Shown: positions 8,980 to 15,079 of the stretch, one piece after another
Numbering within the stretch: the first letter of the stretch is position 1
Layout: every line of letters starts with the position of its first letter
Source: Bacteroides sp. AN502(2024)
Lineage (GTDB): Bacteria > Bacteroidota > Bacteroidia > Bacteroidales > Bacteroidaceae
Direction of reading: 5' to 3'
DNA length: 64,000 bases
Assembly (NCBI RefSeq): GCF_041227145.1
Contig: NZ_JBGFSP010000003.1
Span: forward strand, 868,001 to 932,000
The notes under the pieces: model-generated
The model's input: only the letters and a program-made list of their open reading frames with translations
What the model was told of the DNA's origin: nothing
Databases searched by the model: none
Translations under genes and position numbers: made by a program

Positions 8980-9432
8980 ATGAATACAGATTATAAAGTC
9001 GCAGAAGTGGAACTTAGCTATAAGAACAGGGTTCCAAAGAAAGACAGGAAACAGGTACTTGATTCATATACTGCCTACAAAGTCCTGATAGGAAGCTTTT
9101 CAGATGGTACGATAGATTACAGGGAGACGTTCAAAGTCCTTTACCTGAACCATAATTGCCAAGTCCTTGGGTGTTCCACAGTTTCAGAAGGTGGGATAAC
9201 CAGCACCATGGCAGATGTCAGACTGATTTTGCAAGGCGCGTTGCTGACCAATGCGACCGCAATGATATTGGCGCACAACCATCCGAGCGGCAACCTAAAA
9301 CCGAGCAAGGAGGACGACACGCTGACCAAAAAGATTGTGGATGCCGCGAAGTTGCTGGATATAACAGTGACAGACCATATCATCCTGACAAGTGAGGACT
9401 TTTACAGTTACAACGATGAGGGGAGAATCTAA
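8980..9432 (+). CDS. RadC-like JAB domain protein
   Basis: 150 residues from the ATG at 8980. An in-frame TTG at 8914 would start inside the preceding hairpin and is rejected. The JAB/MPN metal motif is present as AHNHPSGNLKPSKEDD, that is HxHPSG...SxxD, followed by the typical DHIILTSEDFYSYNDEG ending. It lacks the N-terminal helix-hairpin-helix of chromosomal RadC, as is usual for copies on mobile elements. The biochemical role of these proteins is not settled. A small gene follows 15 bases later in the same orientation. Confidence 0.92.
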   Translation: MNTDYKVAEVELSYKNRVPKKDRKQVLDSYTAYKVLIGSFSDGTIDYRETFKVLYLNHNCQVLGCSTVSEGGITSTMADVRLILQGALLTNATAMILAHNHPSGNLKPSKEDDTLTKKIVDAAKLLDITVTDHIILTSEDFYSYNDEGRI

Positions 9433-9447
9433 TACCTTATTATATAT

Positions 9448-9648
9448 ATGGAAACGAACTATTTGATACTGCTTGATTATTCCGTAGGTGAAATAATCAA
9501 GATTAGATTGACAGAACAAGAGAAGGCAGAATCCGAAAGCTATGAAGATTTCGAGGAATTTATCCGCACATTGGAGAAGAAATACGGTTTCCGATTATCT
9601 GACTGCTCTTGGATGAGTTGCGAGGTCTTAAGTGAACGAAGTTATTAA
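9448..9648 (+). CDS. Small acidic hypothetical protein after RadC
   Basis: 66 residues, very acidic in the middle (QEKAESESYEDFEEF), no signal peptide. It follows the RadC-like gene by 15 bases and precedes a terminator, so the two are probably cotranscribed. I recognise the arrangement but not a function; partner or modulator of RadC is possible. Confidence 0.65.
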   Translation: METNYLILLDYSVGEIIKIRLTEQEKAESESYEDFEEFIRTLEKKYGFRLSDCSWMSCEVLSERSY

Positions 9649-9653
9649 ACAAT

Positions 9654-9683
9654 AAGGAGGGGGCACCGAAATGTCCTTTCCTT
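9654..9683 (+). terminator. Terminator after the RadC module
   Basis: AAGGAGGGGGCACC / GTCCTTTCCTT form an imperfect stem. The ATGTCCTTT half resembles the recurring island terminators. Confidence 0.55.
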
Positions 9684-9700
9684 AAATAACTCTATATAAA

Positions 9701-9732
9701 TTTTGAGGTCTCATTTTTTAGACCTATATTTG
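9701..9732 (+). promoter_or_regulatory. Promoter with internal palindrome (likely operator) of the DUF4160/DUF2442 pair
   Basis: TTTTG at 9701-9705 and TATATTTG at 9725-9732 are 19 bases apart, the ideal Bacteroides spacing. The spacer is an inverted repeat: AGGTCT (9706-9711), eight bases, AGACCT (9720-9725). A repressor bound there would block the promoter, and the second gene of the operon encodes a C-terminal helix-turn-helix, so autoregulation is likely. Confidence 0.7.
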
Positions 9733-9755
9733 TGTTACATTAAAAAAGAATAAAC

Positions 9756-9992
9756 ATGCCAACAATATTAGTGATATTTGGATTACGTTTCTATTTCTTT
9801 GCCAATGAACATTTACCTATCCACGTTCATTTGGAAAATGCAGATGGTTTGGCAAAGATAGCATTGGAACCCGAAATAAAATTGGTAGAAAACAATGGCA
9901 TCAAGCCCAAAGACATCAAAAGGGCTATGAGCATTGTTGAACAGTATAGAGAAGAATTTATTGAGAAGTGGAAAGAATTTCACGGTGAATAA
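9756..9992 (+). CDS. DUF4160 family protein
   Basis: 78 residues. MPTILVIFGLRFYFFANEHLPIHVHLE shows the DUF4160 pattern: a hydrophobic strand, then N/DHxPxHxHv, and a C-terminal helix. In this family it is nearly always paired with a DUF2442 protein, as here, and the pair is suspected to act as a toxin-antitoxin-like unit; I know of no proven activity. It has its own promoter with a palindrome and is followed 16 bases later by its partner. Confidence 0.85.
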   Translation: MPTILVIFGLRFYFFANEHLPIHVHLENADGLAKIALEPEIKLVENNGIKPKDIKRAMSIVEQYREEFIEKWKEFHGE

Positions 9993-10008
9993 CTTAAAAC
10001 AAAAGATT

Positions 10009-10425
10009 ATGGCTAAGATTGAAAAACTTTGGTTTGATTCTGATAGAATCTGGATTACAACAGACGAAGGACAGACGCTTAGTCGCCCTTTGGAAGCTTT
10101 TCCTACCTTGAAGGACGCTACGGACACGCAACGTTCAACTTTTAAGATTGGACGTTTTGGAAATACCATCCGGTGGGAAGAAATAGACGAGGATATTCAC
10201 ATCAGTAGTTTCTATGATACGGAAGAACCGGACTATGATAATGAAATAGCAAGAATATTCCGCAGATTTCCGCAACTGAATGTTTCGGAAGTAGCAAAAA
10301 GCATGGGAATCCATAAAAGTTTGCTTTACAAATATATCTATGGAATGAAACGACCGAGTGAACAAAGGAAAGCACAAATCAAAGAATCGCTTCATTTATT
10401 GGGACAAGAATTAATGGCAGTCTAA
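10009..10425 (+). CDS. DUF2442 family protein with C-terminal helix-turn-helix
   Basis: 138 residues from the ATG at 10009; an earlier in-frame TTG overlaps the DUF4160 gene. The N-terminal 80 residues (WFDSDRIWITTDEGQTLSRP ... IRWEEIDEDIHI) match DUF2442. The C-terminal part (NVSEVAKSMGIHKSLLYKYI) is a helix-turn-helix that should bind DNA. It probably represses the pair's own promoter through the AGGTCT palindrome, like an antitoxin. Confidence 0.85.
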   Translation: MAKIEKLWFDSDRIWITTDEGQTLSRPLEAFPTLKDATDTQRSTFKIGRFGNTIRWEEIDEDIHISSFYDTEEPDYDNEIARIFRRFPQLNVSEVAKSMGIHKSLLYKYIYGMKRPSEQRKAQIKESLHLLGQELMAV

Positions 10426-10439
10426 TAATACATTTAATA

Positions 10440-10474
10440 AGAGAAAGGATATCTATCCAGTCAGGTGTCCTCTC
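10440..10474 (+). terminator. Recurring island terminator, copy 1
   Basis: AGAGAAAGGATATC ... CAGTCAGGTGTCCTCT. This 34-base unit recurs at 11214 and 11886 with three or four changes. The AGGAtAtC / GGTGTCCT arms pair. Confidence 0.8.
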
Positions 10475-10490
10475 GTTACAGTATTAAATA

Positions 10491-10520
10491 TTGCAATTAT
10501 GAAAAGAATAATTACCTTTG
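10491..10520 (+). promoter_or_regulatory. Promoter of the HEPN/MNT pair
   Basis: TTGC at 10491-10494 and TACCTTTG at 10513-10520, 18 bases apart, resemble the -33/-7 boxes. The gene begins 19 bases later. Confidence 0.6.
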
Positions 10521-10538
10521 TAAAAAATATGTTTGAAA

Positions 10539-10925
10539 ATGAATGATAAAGTTACATATTGGATAGAAATGTCAGATTATGACTTGGAAACCGCAGATGC
10601 AATGTTGGTTACGGGTCGCTATCTGTATGTTGGCTTTATGTGCCATCAAACTATTGAAAAGATTCTGAAAGCATATTGGAGTAATTGTTTGGAAGAGGTT
10701 CCATTAAAAATTCATTCATTATCAAGATTGGCTGAAAAAACGGGAATCGACCAAGAATTATCAGAAGAACAGTTTGATTTTATTGATAGACTTGAGCCAT
10801 TAAATATAGAAGCTCGTTACCCATCATACAAGGAGCGACTAATGAAAAGTCTATCTAAAGAATATTGCCAACAACTTCTTAAAGAAACAAATGAGTTACA
10901 ACAATGGATAAAGAACAAGCTATAA
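10539..10925 (+). CDS. HEPN domain protein (HepT-like partner of MNT)
   Basis: 128 residues from the ATG at 10539; two codons earlier there is a TTG. The pattern MCHQTIEKILKAYW and KIHSLSRLAEKTGI is that of HEPN proteins encoded next to minimal nucleotidyltransferases. The RX4-6H RNase motif of active HepT toxins is not seen; the corresponding end reads ARYPSYKERL, common in this subgroup. It overlaps the MNT gene by 22 bases. In known HepT/MntA pairs the nucleotidyltransferase neutralises HEPN by AMPylation; whether this pair does so is open. Confidence 0.88.
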   Translation: MNDKVTYWIEMSDYDLETADAMLVTGRYLYVGFMCHQTIEKILKAYWSNCLEEVPLKIHSLSRLAEKTGIDQELSEEQFDFIDRLEPLNIEARYPSYKERLMKSLSKEYCQQLLKETNELQQWIKNKL

Positions 10926-11200
10926 ACCTCGCAAAAAAATACAAGGAAATGGTGGCTGAAAAGTTGCCATTAAAAGCTTTATATCTTTACGGCTCTTACA
11001 GCAAGGGGAATTATAGAGAGGATAGCGATATTGATATAGCTGTCGTTGTTGACCATTTGAACGATAACTATTTTGAAGATACTCCGCTATTGTGGCAATT
11101 AAGACGCAAGATAAGCAACCTCATTGAACCGGTCTTATTAACAGAGGATATGAATAATCCGCTTTATTGCGATATTACAAAAACAGGAATACTTATTTAA
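10904..11200 (+). CDS. MNT-type nucleotidyltransferase (MntA-like)
   Basis: 98 residues with the polymerase-beta-type motif GSYSKGNYREDSDIDIAV (GS...DSDID), which binds metal and nucleotide. A short C-terminal part with IEPVLLTEDM holds a Glu where the third acidic residue would be. It is the smaller partner of the overlapping HEPN gene and would act on it, most likely as the antitoxin. Confidence 0.9.
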   Translation: MDKEQAINLAKKYKEMVAEKLPLKALYLYGSYSKGNYREDSDIDIAVVVDHLNDNYFEDTPLLWQLRRKISNLIEPVLLTEDMNNPLYCDITKTGILI

Positions 11201-11213
11201 TCAGTTACTAATC

Positions 11214-11252
11214 AAGAGAAAGGACATCCATTCAGTCAGGTGTCCTCTTTTA
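11214..11252 (+). terminator. Recurring island terminator, copy 2
   Basis: AGAGAAAGGACATC ... GGTGTCCTCTTTT. The stem AGGACAtC / GgTGTCCT is almost perfect and ends in T residues. Confidence 0.85.
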
Positions 11253-11262
11253 ACTAATAATA

Positions 11263-11294
11263 TTTGTAGGTACGCGAATAAGTACATATATTTG
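11263..11294 (+). promoter_or_regulatory. Promoter of yefM/yoeB with GTAC palindrome
   Basis: TTTG at 11263-11266 and TATATTTG at 11287-11294 with a 20-base spacer. GTAC occurs twice in the spacer (11270-11273 and 11282-11285). YefM-type antitoxins are known to bind TGTACA-like palindromes, so these are candidate operator half sites. Confidence 0.6.
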
Positions 11295-11317
11295 TAACTG
11301 AATAAAAAGGAAGTAAT

Positions 11318-11608
11318 ATGAGAACAGCCAATTACACAGATTTCAGAGCCAATTTAAAAGGTTATATGGATGCCGTGATTGATGATTGCGATACAGTTAT
11401 TATCAACCGTGGCAATGACAAAGGTGTGGTATTGATTTCTTTGGAAGAATACAATTCATTAAAGGAAACAGAATACATCATGTCTTCTCCCGAAACAATG
11501 GAAGCTATCCGTAAAGGTGACGAAGATATTAAGAACGGCAATTTCATTTCCCAAAATGAGGGTGAAAGCATCGAGGATTTCTTGGAACGCATATCATGTA
11601 CAGAATAA
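11318..11608 (+). CDS. YefM/Phd-type antitoxin
   Basis: 96 residues. The N-terminal part (TANYTDFRANLKGYMDAVI ... VVLISLEEYNSL) is the Phd/YefM DNA-binding fold. The acidic C-terminal tail (EDIKNGNFISQNEGESIEDF) would wrap the toxin. It overlaps the toxin gene by 13 bases. Both are followed by the recurring island terminator. Confidence 0.92.
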   Translation: MRTANYTDFRANLKGYMDAVIDDCDTVIINRGNDKGVVLISLEEYNSLKETEYIMSSPETMEAIRKGDEDIKNGNFISQNEGESIEDFLERISCTE

Positions 11609-11871
11609 CATTATCAGGACAGGCGCAAAAGGAATATCGCTTTTTCTGCCAATGCGGAAACAAAGCTGTTCTTAACAAGATTAAAGATTTGCTGAATGAC
11701 ATCGCGGAGCATCCATATACAGGAATAGGAAAACCGGAACCGTTAAAATATGCTTTGGCAGGAAAATGGTCAAGAAGAATCAATTCGGAACACCGTTTGA
11801 TATATTCCGTGAATGAGGATATCATTACGGTTTATGTGTTCTCCATGAAATACCATTATCCCAAGAAATAA
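11596..11871 (+). CDS. YoeB-type mRNA interferase toxin
   Basis: 91 residues matching YoeB along its whole length: GIGKPEPLKYALAGKWSRRI, EHRLIYSV and the C-terminal KYHY. These supply the Glu, Arg and His/Tyr used in ribosome-dependent mRNA cleavage, and all are present. It should be active and controlled by the overlapping antitoxin. Confidence 0.93.
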   Translation: MYRITLSGQAQKEYRFFCQCGNKAVLNKIKDLLNDIAEHPYTGIGKPEPLKYALAGKWSRRINSEHRLIYSVNEDIITVYVFSMKYHYPKK

Positions 11872-11885
11872 CATTTATCATTTAT

Positions 11886-11923
11886 AAGAGAAAGGGCATC
11901 TATTCAGTCAGGTGTCCTTTTTT
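11886..11923 (+). terminator. Recurring island terminator, copy 3
   Basis: AAGAGAAAGGGCATC ... CAGTCAGGTGTCCTTTTTT, nearly identical to the copies at 10440 and 11214. Confidence 0.85.
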
Positions 11924-11924
11924 A

Positions 11925-12438
11925 ATATCCAAACATTCGGATTTATGAGTAGAATTATAGAACATATAAGAGGATTAGTCAAGCTGATAGAACTGTTTAA
12001 TCATAGTTCCATTACTAAAAGATACTTGGGGAGAAGAACTGTTAAATACTTATGACTGTCTAACTTTCTAATCAGTTGGAAAGGGACAAAGTTTAAGATT
12101 TCTGTTGTTATCATACCATTTTCAGAAATAAAGAACTTTGTCCCGTTCTCTAATATACAGCAATTATCAAAAATTGCAATGTAAGAAAAACTAAAAATAA
12201 TGGTTATATATAAATATGATAGGGCATAGTTCCAAGCAAAACAGATGGCGATAATGTAGCTAGTTCCGCATTGAAGCGAGCGTAAGAAAAATATCCTTCT
12301 AAATAGTCGTTATAATGCTTATAGGTTATCGTCTTATATACCCTCCCCCAATTTTTATACCGCTATAAAGTTACGAAGAAAAGATACTGATGACTTAGTT
12401 AGAATACAAACCTATATACCTTCTTATATATATCTTAA
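11925..12438. other. 510-bp region with a long hairpin and no clear gene
   Basis: A 36-codon frame from ATG 11945 (MSRIIEHIRGLVKLIELFNH at its start) is open but too short to support. At 12083-12144 a long hairpin has an outer stem GGGACAAAGTT / AACTTTGTCCC and an inner stem ATTTCTG / CAGAAAT. The rest shows nothing I can name. Confidence 0.4.
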
Positions 12439-13029
12439 TTACTTCTTTAGTCTGATTTGAGTGTCAATAAAATACAAGTCTTTGTCAATACCATACAGCA
12501 CATTGTTAGGGACAACGTCAAACACTTCATATTGGTCGTTATGAAATTCGTCTATACAATCCATTTTAAAGCCAAGAGCTTCCATATATTCAGCAATTTC
12601 ATCTTCTGTTGCTTCCCGTTCTGCTAATATATAGGGCTGTATGAGAACTGCACTGAACTCTTGGCGGCTGTTATAAGAGAAGCCAATCATCTGATAGGGC
12701 ACATTACTAAAGAACCTATTGTGCGCGGTAATGCGAATAAAGAAGTTCTCCAAATCATCCCCTGCGTACTCAAAGTTGTTCAGCTTGATAACAGACACAT
12801 TACTGTCATGGAACACTTCATTCTCACCGCCCTTATCCATGTAGGTAATGTTGAGGTGTGATAAGTCAATCCATAAATTGTTGACATTAGCAAATTCTAT
12901 CAATTCTTTAATTTGCCTTCCCTTATAGCCCTCTGTTGGTTCAACTTCTCCTGTTGTTTCTTTACTTCTTCTGATGATACAGGCTGCTTGCTCCAAGAGA
13001 TTATCGATTGGCGGGTACGCTCTATCCAT
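12439..13029 (-). CDS. Polyvalent-protein-type kinase domain protein
   Basis: Up to 196 residues. From about residue 43 it reads IEFANVNNLWID, GGENEVFHD, VSVIKLNNFEY, AHNRFFSNVPYQMIGF, VLIQPYI, DVVPNNVLYG, DLYFIDTQIRL. This is the layout of the Kinase-PolyVal family of atypical kinases on mobile elements: glycine loop, Lys in IKL, Asn in PNNVLY, Asp in FIDT. The first 42 residues overlap another well-formed small frame, so translation may really start at the TTG at 12903, which overlaps that frame's stop. Substrate unknown; it may modify a host target or act as an effector. Confidence 0.75.
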   Translation of the reverse strand: MDRAYPPIDNLLEQAACIIRRSKETTGEVEPTEGYKGRQIKELIEFANVNNLWIDLSHLNITYMDKGGENEVFHDSNVSVIKLNNFEYAGDDLENFFIRITAHNRFFSNVPYQMIGFSYNSRQEFSAVLIQPYILAEREATEDEIAEYMEALGFKMDCIDEFHNDQYEVFDVVPNNVLYGIDKDLYFIDTQIRLKK

Positions 13030-13058
13030 TGCTTGTGAAATTCATTAATATATTCCAT
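12900..13058 (-). CDS. 52-residue small protein upstream of the kinase
   Basis: Starts at ATG 13058 and ends at TGA 12902-12900. It begins MEYINEFHKQWIERTRQSII and continues SWSKQPVSSEEVKKQQEKLN, a credible helical, charged protein. It overlaps the 5' part of the kinase frame by 130 bases in another frame, and its TGA overlaps a TTG in the kinase frame, so the two may be coupled. I recognise no family. Confidence 0.55.
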   Translation of the reverse strand: MEYINEFHKQWIERTRQSIISWSKQPVSSEEVKKQQEKLNQQRAIREGKLKN

Positions 13059-13198
13059 AATTCATATAATCATGAGTGTATGCAAATGTAGTCAATCTAT
13101 TTGAATCTGACAATATAAAGGTGTATTAGTGTACTACCTTTTAATAAGATAAGCCTTATTGCCCTCAAATCTGAATTATGAAATTTTATTGTGGAATA

Positions 13199-13232
13199 TT
13201 TGCAGATTATAAACAAATAATATATATCTTTG
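13199..13232 (+). promoter_or_regulatory. Putative promoter of the 13.3-14.8 kb genes
   Basis: TTTG at 13199-13202 and TATCTTTG at 13225-13232; the spacer of 22 is slightly long. It precedes the leader hairpin at 13247. Confidence 0.5.
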
Positions 13233-13246
13233 TGCAGATAGTTATA

Positions 13247-13330
13247 AAAGGTGGTATGATACAAGTTCCCACACCTTATTTTTTATTAACTGCTTTCTCC
13301 GGGGAATTGGGAAAGCACAAAGCATAGTTA
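13247..13330 (+). promoter_or_regulatory. Structured leader, copy 1 (attenuator-like)
   Basis: GGTGG ... CCACACC followed by a T-rich run, then a second hairpin GCTTTC ... GGGAAAGC just before the ATG at 13333. Very similar elements in the same order precede the gene at 13706. A terminator-like hairpin between promoter and start codon suggests attenuation or a leader inherited by duplication. Confidence 0.45.
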
Positions 13331-13332
13331 TT

Positions 13333-13587
13333 ATGGAGAACAATAAAATGAACATTTTAGTAGAATTTGAACTTAGTGGAGAACCTGTCAGTTTGCCTTA
13401 TTACACATCTGGCAATTTTGAAAATGGGGATGAGGAATCTGCTTTAACAGCTGTATGTACAGTGCTTCAACATAGAAAACAGAAAGCAGGCTGCGTTGTC
13501 ATTCACAACTTAAAAATTCATTATAATGGTCAACTGGTGTTTGAAAAGTCTGAATACTGCATACCTAACTACACTCCTGCATTATAG
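13333..13587 (+). CDS. Small hypothetical protein
   Basis: 84 residues, no signal peptide. Reads as a beta-rich small domain: NILVEFELSGEPVSLPYY, CVVIHNLKIHYNGQLVF. I do not recognise it. It is the first gene after the structured leader and is followed by a second copy of the leader. Confidence 0.6.
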   Translation: MENNKMNILVEFELSGEPVSLPYYTSGNFENGDEESALTAVCTVLQHRKQKAGCVVIHNLKIHYNGQLVFEKSEYCIPNYTPAL

Positions 13588-13628
13588 TTTTAGAAGTCAA
13601 AAAGAGGAAGATATATTACTTGTTGCTA

Positions 13629-13700
13629 TAATAGGTGTAATTCTCCCACCTCATTTTTACAATCCGCTTTCTTTGGAGAATTTGGGAAGCATAAAATATA
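13629..13700 (+). promoter_or_regulatory. Structured leader, copy 2
   Basis: AATAGGTGTAATTCTCCCACC and a T-rich run, then CCGCTTTCTTTGGAGAATTT and GGGAAGC, parallel to 13247-13330 element by element. It may act both as terminator of the preceding gene and as leader of the next. Confidence 0.45.
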
Positions 13701-13705
13701 AATTC

Positions 13706-14014
13706 ATGAATAAAACGCAGATACAAGAGTACTACTATCAACTGTCCGAAGACACACAACTCTGTCTGTATGTTGACAAAGACGAATGGAAAGATTCTTT
13801 TATTGCCATACAACGCTATGATATAGTTTATATACTTCGTGGTGAATCCGTATATCGAGCAGACGAAAGTCCTGTTAGAAGTGTTATCGCAAATCTGAAG
13901 ACTAAAGAAGATTTCGAAATTTCCAATCTTACAAAAATTCAATCAAACAAAGTTAACCCTGATTTCAAAAAACTCATTAAAAATTTTATCGATAAGAAAA
14001 ATGAAAGTATTTAG
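13706..14014 (+). CDS. Small hypothetical protein
   Basis: 102 residues from ATG 13706; an open frame continues 60 codons upstream across the structured leader and is not believed. No signal peptide. Segments such as LCLYVDKDEWKDSFIAIQRY suggest a small alpha/beta protein. Its end overlaps the start of the next lipoprotein gene by 14 bases, so translation is probably coupled. Unknown function. Confidence 0.6.
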   Translation: MNKTQIQEYYYQLSEDTQLCLYVDKDEWKDSFIAIQRYDIVYILRGESVYRADESPVRSVIANLKTKEDFEISNLTKIQSNKVNPDFKKLIKNFIDKKNESI

Positions 14015-14828
14015 ATTAATTGGAATGGCGTTATTAGCCTTGTGTATGAACTTTGCTTCTTGCAGCAATGATGATGATGAAAACAATGCCGGAGGTACTG
14101 TTGTATCAGGCAAATTATTGCTTAGAATGACAACGACAGATAGTGGTAATAGACCTTTTCAATTTAACTATAATGAAAAGAGACAATTAACTTCTATACC
14201 TGTCACTCCTTGGGATGAAAAACTGGATATTGAATGGTTAAATTCAAAAGTCTTGGCAAAAACGGTAAGGACAAGCGACAACTCTTCTTTGGAAGAAGCG
14301 TATTTTACAATTGACAAAGAGAAGGGAGTTGTAACCCATACAGACGTAATGTGGGTGGGCGACTACAGGGGGCTTCAGACAACTACTTTAACTTATGACA
14401 AAGATAATCATTTAATAAAAACAAGTGGTGCACACAAATGTACATGGTCGTGGGAAAATGGGAATGTTGTTAAATTCACTCTTTATAGCAACGATGGAGT
14501 TACAATAGACCACACATGCACTTTTACTTACCACACAGATAAGGAGAATAAACATCCAGTTATGGATATTGAGTGGGTAGGGTTTTACTATACCAGTACT
14601 ACTGAAATGGCAGACAAATTATTCGTAGTTCATCCCTACCTTTTAGGAACACCTAACAAAAACTTGCTGAAAAGCGTAACTAGGACTGACTACTGCCACA
14701 ATCCCAAACGGGAATGGACAACTAGTTTTACTTATGAATTTGATAGTGACGGCTATCCTATCAAAGTTATACGTAATAGTGATGATAGTAAATATGGTAA
14801 TGAGACTTACACTCTGATGTGGGATTAA
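14001..14828 (+). CDS. DUF4595-like surface lipoprotein
   Basis: 275 residues. The lipoprotein signal peptide MKVFRLIGMALLALCMNFASC ends in a lipobox Cys followed by an Asp-rich stretch SNDDDEN, the Bacteroides surface-export signal. The body repeats beta-hairpin units such as TLTYDKDNHLIKTSG, CTWSWENGNVVKFTLY, TFTYHTDKENKHPV, as in DUF4595 proteins. It probably faces the outside of the outer membrane. The signal peptide closely resembles that of the LRR lipoprotein at 15080. Confidence 0.8.
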   Translation: MKVFRLIGMALLALCMNFASCSNDDDENNAGGTVVSGKLLLRMTTTDSGNRPFQFNYNEKRQLTSIPVTPWDEKLDIEWLNSKVLAKTVRTSDNSSLEEAYFTIDKEKGVVTHTDVMWVGDYRGLQTTTLTYDKDNHLIKTSGAHKCTWSWENGNVVKFTLYSNDGVTIDHTCTFTYHTDKENKHPVMDIEWVGFYYTSTTEMADKLFVVHPYLLGTPNKNLLKSVTRTDYCHNPKREWTTSFTYEFDSDGYPIKVIRNSDDSKYGNETYTLMWD

Positions 14829-14840
14829 TCAAATTTCTCT

Positions 14841-14914
14841 TCTATTAACAACAAAAAGCCAACCTGCCCAATTGAAGTATGCACCTCAAACAAATGGATA
14901 AGTTGCTTTTCAAA
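14841..14914 (+). terminator. Repeated terminator unit, copy 1
   Basis: Begins TCTATTAACAACAAAAAGCC and ends GGATAAGTTGCTTTTC; the AAGCCAACC / GGATAAGTTGCTTTT arms pair. A second copy at 16751-16824 closes the LRR/HEPN module, so that module lies between two copies. Confidence 0.7.
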
Positions 14915-15079
14915 TTCTAAACAAATATCTATTAAAGTAACGTGCAAAAAGAAATTGCCACACTTGGACAAACAATTGACTTATTAATGAACGATTCCAG
15001 CTAAAAGTAAAGCAGTTTTTTTTAAGTTACTAAACAATAATATTTGAAAATTATAGAAACAACTTAAAATCAAACAGAA

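Noticed and set aside
14960..15004. Short stretch reading QKEIATLGQTIDLLMNDSS before a stop
   Set aside because: It looks like the end of a lost coding sequence but is only 19 codons without a start; recorded as a possible remnant, not annotated.
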